Shown one piece after another: positions 59,542 to 64,000 of a stretch of 64,000 bases of DNA. The DNA comes from Candidatus Gastranaerophilales bacterium (GTDB taxonomy: Bacteria > Cyanobacteriota > Vampirovibrionia > Gastranaerophilales > Gastranaerophilaceae), in contig CAJUKY010000010.1 of NCBI GenBank assembly GCA_910587055.1, positions 1 through 64,000 of the forward strand, written 5' to 3'. Position numbers and translations under genes: made by a program. How positions within the stretch are numbered: the stretch's first letter is position 1; each line of letters starts with the position of its first letter. The notes below the pieces were generated by a model. That model was not told the DNA's origin. It worked only from the letters and a program-made list of their open reading frames with translations, and ran no database searches.

Positions 59542-59680
59542 CTTGCGGAGTATGGTTATAAATGCCCGCAAGACCACGTAATTATTTACGGGCTGCTGCT
59601 CAGAGTGGTTATGAGCACTCTGCCGAGTAAAAGGTGACTAAATGTCACGTTTTACGGGAGGCTGATAAGGGTATAGCCCG
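59542..59680 (+). ncRNA. Candidate structured RNA, tRNA-Ile-like, upstream of tRNA-Ile
   Basis: Four helices can be drawn: CTTGCGG/CCGCAAG (59542-59548/59566-59572); an outer CGGGCT/AGCCCG (59589-59594/59675-59680) enclosing CAGAGTG/CACTCTG (59601-59607/59616-59622); and GTAAAA-G-GTGAC with GTCAC-G-TTTTAC (59627-59638/59644-59655). Words GGGCTGCT, CTCAG..TGGTTA and CTGATAAGGGT are shared with tRNA-Ile at 59721, so it may derive from a tRNA copy with an inserted hairpin. No known RNA family recognised. Confidence 0.5.
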
Positions 59681-59720
59681 CTTGATTTTAAAAAATTTTT
59701 ACAATAAAATAGTTTTGTTC

Positions 59721-59794
<74 letters not shown>

Positions 59795-59803
59795 GATAAA
59801 TTA

Positions 59804-59826
59804 AGCCTCCTACGGGGGCTATTTTT
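59804..59826 (+). terminator. Intrinsic terminator of tRNA-Ile
   Basis: 7-bp stem AGCCTCC/GGGGGCT with a TAC loop, then ATTTTT, 9 nt after the tRNA. Confidence 0.8.
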
Positions 59827-59852
59827 GTAGCATTTATTTACAAAGGAACTTT

Positions 59853-60920
59853 ATGAATAATTGTAATGATAGGCGTCTAATATATCCTCTTAATTCTAAG
59901 GCAAGTGTAAATAGGGCTGCAAAAAATATAGTTCATGCTTTGCAAAATGGAAATGTCACAAATGAAGAAGACGAGTTAATTATCGAAAACTGGCGTGCGT
60001 CGCATGCGCATGTGTTAAATACTTGGCAGGTGATATTTAGAAAAAGAGTTAAAAGCAGAGATATAGTATTTGCGCAAAGATTAAAACGAAAAAATACAAT
60101 ATATGATAAATTACAGCGTTTTCCCCAGATGGATTTTGCAAGGATGCATGATATTGCTGGATGTAGATTAATATTTAAAAATGCCAAAACTTTATATGAT
60201 TTTGTCAAAGTTGTTCATTCGTCAAATTTTAAACATGTATTGAAGGCAAATGAATGTAAGGATTATATAAAAAATCCGAAAGAAAGTGGATATAGAGGCT
60301 TGCATGATGTGTATTTATATCAGACAAGAAAGGGTTATGACAACTCTAATAAATGGAATGGACTTTCTGTTGAAATACAGTATAGAACAATATATCAACA
60401 TGCTTGGGCAACTGCTGTAGAAGTGGCGGATTCGCTTACTAAATGTAGAACTAAATTTAGTGAGGGTGATAGAAAACAGTATAAGTTTTTTCAATTAGCT
60501 AGTGAGATTATTGCAAGGGCGTATGAGAATATGCATTCTTGTTGGCCAAACTTAACAGATAAAGAACTTGTGGAAAATTTTTTAGCCATAGAGGATGAAA
60601 TTTCTTTATTAAGTAGATTAAAACAATTAAAAGCTATTCATAAAGCAGATATTTTTAAAAAAAATACAATTATTGTTTTTGATATAGTAGAACAAGGATT
60701 TCCTTGCTCAAAAATTATTACATTTGACAATTTTCAGCAAGCAAATAGGGAATATTTCAAGCTTGAAAGAGAATATCCTAAATCTGATATTGTTTTGGTT
60801 TCAACTAATGATAAACAGGTTAATAAAAGCATTCAAAATGCTTATAGAAATTATTTTGCTGATACTACTGATTTTACTGCATATATAGAGAATGGAATTT
60901 CAAAATTATTGAAACATTGA
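59853..60920 (+). CDS. RelA/SpoT-domain nucleotide synthetase
   Basis: 355 residues. The (p)ppGpp synthetase fold spans about 50-220: RLKRKNTIYDKL, the metal-binding Asp in MHDIAGCRLIF, PKESGYRGLHDVYLY and the catalytic Glu in VEIQYRTIYQHAW. No hydrolase, TGS or ACT domain; instead a ~130-residue C-terminal part of unknown fold. The layout fits single-domain synthetases, which include toxin/phage-defence types such as CapRel and toxSAS, but no antitoxin-like partner is adjacent. AAAGGA before the ATG. It lies just downstream of a tRNA, a common site for acquired genes. Confidence 0.85.
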   Translation: MNNCNDRRLIYPLNSKASVNRAAKNIVHALQNGNVTNEEDELIIENWRASHAHVLNTWQVIFRKRVKSRDIVFAQRLKRKNTIYDKLQRFPQMDFARMHDIAGCRLIFKNAKTLYDFVKVVHSSNFKHVLKANECKDYIKNPKESGYRGLHDVYLYQTRKGYDNSNKWNGLSVEIQYRTIYQHAWATAVEVADSLTKCRTKFSEGDRKQYKFFQLASEIIARAYENMHSCWPNLTDKELVENFLAIEDEISLLSRLKQLKAIHKADIFKKNTIIVFDIVEQGFPCSKIITFDNFQQANREYFKLEREYPKSDIVLVSTNDKQVNKSIQNAYRNYFADTTDFTAYIENGISKLLKH

Positions 60921-61026
60921 ATTCCATAAAGAATAACCTATAAATTGTTTATTGTAATTTATTAAAAGAAAAAGAGTGTAAACCTATATTTTAGTTTTCA
61001 AACAAACTTCTTTTAGTATTTAAAAA

Positions 61027-61962
61027 TTATACTCTGTGCGGCGGGATTTCAAATATATCGGGATAGATTTTTATATAATCGTCTAAATCTCTGTAAAACG
61101 CTTCAAAATCAAAGCTTTTACCTTCTTTTGCAGGAGATGTTTTTATGCCGTAAGCATGATAAATAGATTTTGTAAGCAAGTTTGCAATAGAATCGCTTCC
61201 TTTGCCGTATGGCACCCCCTGTGCCATCAACCAGTGAATAGCGGCAACAGAGCGGTTTATATCTTCTAAAGACGGATTTTTAATCGATTTTAATTCTTCA
61301 TATTCCTGTTTTATAAAAGGCAAATTCATTGCTTTATTTGTATCTTCCCTCAGCATGTATTCTACTTTCGGGTATATTATTTGTATGTCGTGATGCGGTT
61401 CCCAGATATCTTTTCTTATTTTGCAGGTGCTCGCTGTTTTATATTTATCGTTTGGTTTAGCATAAGCCCATTTGGATTCGGGGTCTTTATTTTGTTTTAA
61501 AAAACTTTCATAATCTCTAAAGTATTCACACCCTCTTTTTTCTTCATTGAACGGCAGATATTTGTTATATTTCCTCCTCCTGCCGTACCAGCCCCTGTCT
61601 TTATTTATGTTTTCTATATTTTCTTCAATAGTTTTTAATATCGTGTCAAAATCTTCATCTTCAGATATCATATCTGATATTTTATAAGTCAGTTCATTCA
61701 TTTCTTGTGCCCACTCATAGTCTTTTTTGTAGCCTTTCATCCTTATAAAAAACAGGTTTTCATCCAGAACGGGTTTTTGAATTTTTTGATGTGTTTTTGT
61801 GTGAAATATTAAACTTTTTAAAACACCGAGTTTATCGCTTTTTGGAATTTCAAGTCCTGCTGTCTGTCCTCTAAAAGCAGATGCTAAAGTTTTTTGCGCC
61901 GGACGGGAAACGGCATTACATGATATTTTCGGGTATATATCAAGATTTGGGCTTAATTTCAT
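61027..61962 (-). CDS. Hypothetical protein
   Basis: 311 residues from the ATG at 61962 (MKLSPNLDIYPKISCNAVSR); the frame extends 20 codons further but that part looks like a chance hydrophobic run. The N-terminus has AFRGQ, another F-x-G-like piece. The C-terminal third has a well-formed helical region, AAIHWLMAQGVPYGKGSDSI, followed by LLTKSIYHAYGI. That pattern reminds me of host-directed bacterial effectors, but I cannot assign a family. No signal peptide. Monocistronic. Confidence 0.6.
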   Translation of the reverse strand: MKLSPNLDIYPKISCNAVSRPAQKTLASAFRGQTAGLEIPKSDKLGVLKSLIFHTKTHQKIQKPVLDENLFFIRMKGYKKDYEWAQEMNELTYKISDMISEDEDFDTILKTIEENIENINKDRGWYGRRRKYNKYLPFNEEKRGCEYFRDYESFLKQNKDPESKWAYAKPNDKYKTASTCKIRKDIWEPHHDIQIIYPKVEYMLREDTNKAMNLPFIKQEYEELKSIKNPSLEDINRSVAAIHWLMAQGVPYGKGSDSIANLLTKSIYHAYGIKTSPAKEGKSFDFEAFYRDLDDYIKIYPDIFEIPPHRV

Positions 61963-62098
61963 TTTGAGGAATTCCACAGGTTTATTTATATAAGTTATAA
62001 AAATAAAAAATATTGCCGGCAAATATATCGCAGGAAAAGCAATTTTATATTTTAAGTTGTTTTTATTTTATTATAATAATTAAATAAGGAATATTTTT

Positions 62099-62804
62099 AT
62101 GAGTTTTTTACCCCCCCCCCCCCCGTATAATTGCAGGAGTTAAGCAGGCAGCACAGGTTCTGGCGAAAGTTAACACTACCGGCGCTGTTGATAAAACTTT
62201 AAACAGTACAATGTCCACATCAAGGCTTATTGAAGAATTTCCTGATGCTGTAACTGCAGCTAAGGATAAAATTATAAATACAAAAGCAAAAGCAAATGTT
62301 GAAAAGATGCTTGGCACTGATAATACAGTAGTTCATGCAGAGGAAAGACTCCGCAGAGAATTAATTGATACACAGTTTTCAAGCGTGCAAAAACTTTTTA
62401 AGAGAGTACACAATTCTTTTATGCCGGTGGAATTTCCATCTGGCGAAAAAATTAATCTAAAGAAGAGTATAGTAAATGAAATTGCGAGCAATTCTCTAAA
62501 AGGCAAGGAAACCAATTTTGAATATGTAAATAAAAACGGAGATACAATAAAAGGTTTTGTTTCAAAAGAAACCAAAAAGCAAGGCGAAGACTGCTTTTTT
62601 GTGCAGATGAAAAGAATTTTCGGCGATAAAAACGAAACAATTGAAACAAGATATTATCCGAAAAGTTCTGAAATAAGGAGTGTCGGCAGAAAGCCTGACG
62701 GTACAAAAACTATTTCTATAATAACAGGCAACGAAACCGGCGGAAAGCTGAAAACGAACACTCATCCCGTTACAGGCACAAAGCTTGATATAGTTTCAAA
62801 ATAA
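62099..62804 (+). pseudogene. Hypothetical gene frameshifted by a poly-C tract (probable phase-variable gene, OFF)
   Basis: An ATG at 62099 with AAGGAA 6 nt upstream encodes MSFL then a run of 14 C. As read, the frame stops at 62141-62143 after MSFLPPPPPYNCRS. Removing one C (or adding two) joins it to the long open frame that ends at 62804, giving about 234 residues (RIIAGVKQAAQVLAKVNTTG onward, then MSTSRLIEEF at 62211). Without the switch only an internal start at 62211 (197 residues, no good ribosome site) would be available. The protein has no domain I recognise. Its C-terminal half is Lys/Thr-rich beta-like sequence. Confidence 0.8.
62111..62124 (+). repeat. Homopolymer of 14 C
   Basis: Fourteen consecutive C five codons into a reading frame, in otherwise AT-rich DNA. 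This is the only mononucleotide C or G tract of this length in the window. Tract length decides the reading frame of the gene above. Its length may also be uncertain in sequencing. Confidence 0.9.
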
Positions 62805-62806
62805 AT

Positions 62807-64000
62807 TTATTCCACCGTTACTGATTTTGCAAGGTTTCTGGGCTGGTCTACATCTTTTCCTAAGTATTCAGAGATGTGGTAAGCCAGAAGCTGTAATACC
62901 ACTATATTTAAAGCAGGTGATACAATATCCGGAATTTCAGGAATTATCACCGCATCGTCAAATAAATTTTTGTGTTTTTCATCAATAAAATTTGTAACGC
63001 CGATAAGTTTTGCCTGTCTTGCTTTTGCTTCTTCGCAGTTTGATAAAACCTTATCGTAAACCACACCTTCATTTAAAATAGCCAGAACCGGCATGGTTTC
63101 ATCAAGCATTGCAATAGGCCCGTGTTTTAATTCGCCTGCAGGATAACCCGTAGCGTTGATATAGCTTATTTCTTTAAGCTTTAAAGCGCCTTCAAGTGCC
63201 GTGGGGTAATTAATTCCGCGTGCAATAAAAATGAAATTTTTAAAGCTTGAATATTTTTTTGCAATGTTTTCAATATTTTTTGTATCGTTTAAAATCGTTT
63301 CAAGTTTGCTTGGCAGGGTTAAAAGTTCTTTTTTGATTTCTTTTATCAAGCTTGAATTATTGCATTTTGTTGAATTTTCAGCCATATAAATTGCAAGCAG
63401 ATAAAGGCTTAAAAGCTGTGCCATGTAAGATTTTGTGGCCGCAACGGATACCTCAATTCCCGCATTTACCGGAAGCAGGCTGTCTGCAAGCCTTGCCATC
63501 GCACTGTCTTTTCTGTTTGTAATTATCAAAATATGGGAATTTTTTTCTTTAGCTTGTTTTATTGCCGTTATTGTGTCTGCGGTTTCACCTGATTGTGAAA
63601 TGCCTATTACAAGAGTGTTTTCATCCGCTATTGTGTTTCTGTAAATATACTCGCTTGATGCCTCAACATCAACGGGAATTCCTGTTAATTCTTCAAAAAT
63701 ATATTTGCCTACAAGCCCTGCATGCAAAGAAGTTCCGCAGGCAATTATCTGAATTCTGTTAATTTTTGTAAGCTGTTCTTTACTTAACTTTACATCATCC
63801 AGAACCACGGCAAGATTTTCACTTTTGATTTTATCAATAAGTACATTTCTTACAACATCTGGCTGTTCGTGGATTTCTTTCAGCATAAAATGTTTGTAGC
63901 CCATTTTTGAAAGCGCAATCGGCTCAAACGGAAGATTTTCTATCTTATTTGCAATTAAATTGTTATTTTTGTCATAAATTTTTATGGAGTCTGTTTTAAT
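62807..64000 (-). CDS. glmS: Glucosamine-6-phosphate synthase, C-terminal part (partial, runs off the window)
   Basis: 397 visible codons; the frame continues past 64000 (IKTDSIKIYDKNNNL onward), so the N-terminal glutaminase domain lies outside. Visible are the linker KMGYKHFMLKEIHEQP and both SIS isomerase domains: IIACGTSLHAG, SQSGETADT, SVAATKSYMAQL, IARGINYPTALEGALKLKEISY and the C-terminal QPRNLAKSVTVE. The enzyme makes glucosamine-6-phosphate from fructose-6-phosphate and glutamine, feeding peptidoglycan and LPS. No glmS-ribozyme region can be seen, as the 5' end is missing. Confidence 0.96.
   Translation of the reverse strand: MKTDSIKIYDKNNNLIANKIENLPFEPIALSKMGYKHFMLKEIHEQPDVVRNVLIDKIKSENLAVVLDDVKLSKEQLTKINRIQIIACGTSLHAGLVGKYIFEELTGIPVDVEASSEYIYRNTIADENTLVIGISQSGETADTITAIKQAKEKNSHILIITNRKDSAMARLADSLLPVNAGIEVSVAATKSYMAQLLSLYLLAIYMAENSTKCNNSSLIKEIKKELLTLPSKLETILNDTKNIENIAKKYSSFKNFIFIARGINYPTALEGALKLKEISYINATGYPAGELKHGPIAMLDETMPVLAILNEGVVYDKVLSNCEEAKARQAKLIGVTNFIDEKHKNLFDDAVIIPEIPDIVSPALNIVVLQLLAYHISEYLGKDVDQPRNLAKSVTVE

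Overview
The window looks like chromosome from an AT-rich, Gram-negative, probably anaerobic and fermentative bacterium. The best guess is a gut non-photosynthetic cyanobacterial relative (Vampirovibrionia/Melainabacteria, order Gastranaerophilales). This is inferred, not proven. It rests on LPS genes (lptC, lptA, lpxI, lpxB), a PurS/PurQ/PurL-type purine operon, Mini-RNase III, a Na+-pumping oxaloacetate decarboxylase, rubrerythrin, the NPN-cofactor genes larB/C/E, and small lineage-type proteins with an N-terminal F-G/F-T-G motif.

Layout. 1-901: end of rpsF, ssb, rpsR. 929-7121 (minus): purine operon purS-purQ-purL-purM-purND, with purN and purD fused. 7186-10454: Nudix hydrolase, then UDP-glucose dehydrogenase and UDP-xylose synthase. 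10636-13789: coiled-coil protein, tRNA-Val, rubrerythrin, an aldo/keto reductase-like 4Fe-4S protein and larE. 13825-18782 (minus): a Tat-exported aldo/keto reductase, a membrane polyferredoxin, tatA, tatC, larB and larC in one tight cluster. 19021-21633: a c-di-GMP phosphodiesterase and a small secreted Cys-rich protein.

21953-32131 is an integrated mobile element of about 10 kb in the initiator tRNA-fMet gene. It is bounded by a perfect 44-bp direct repeat, and a decayed third att copy lies just inside the left end. It carries a short prokaryotic Argonaute plus SIR2-APAZ pair (SPARSA-type defence), a divergent KAP P-loop NTPase, an XRE regulator, a PD-(D/E)xK-like protein, two small proteins, a long structured noncoding stretch, and overlapping serine- and tyrosine-recombinase genes.

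32353-41698: LPS transport and lipid A genes, pgsA, trmL, nnrD, birA and oadA-oadB (the biotin ligase sits beside its biotinylated substrate). 41748-48109: a JAMM-like protein, tRNA-Arg with a foldback partial copy upstream, rmuC, an LD-carboxypeptidase, dnaX and an NrtR-like regulator. 48245-51190 (minus): Mini-RNase III, an ORF6N protein and a two-component pair. 51336-57572: lineage-type hypothetical proteins flanking nifU-nifS. 57775-64000: argS, a structured RNA candidate, tRNA-Ile, a RelA/SpoT-family synthetase, hypotheticals, a gene disrupted by a run of 14 C (likely phase-variable and OFF here), and the 3' part of glmS.

Most noteworthy: (i) the SPARSA-carrying element in the initiator tRNA, which brings its own promoter and 5' half for that tRNA; (ii) the poly-C phase switch; (iii) two copies of an element with a conserved ~60-nt core inside unrelated but perfect long inverted repeats, both between convergent genes; (iv) a Tat-linked Fe-S redox cluster beside NPN-cofactor genes; (v) tRNA-derived structured sequences upstream of tRNA-Arg and tRNA-Ile.
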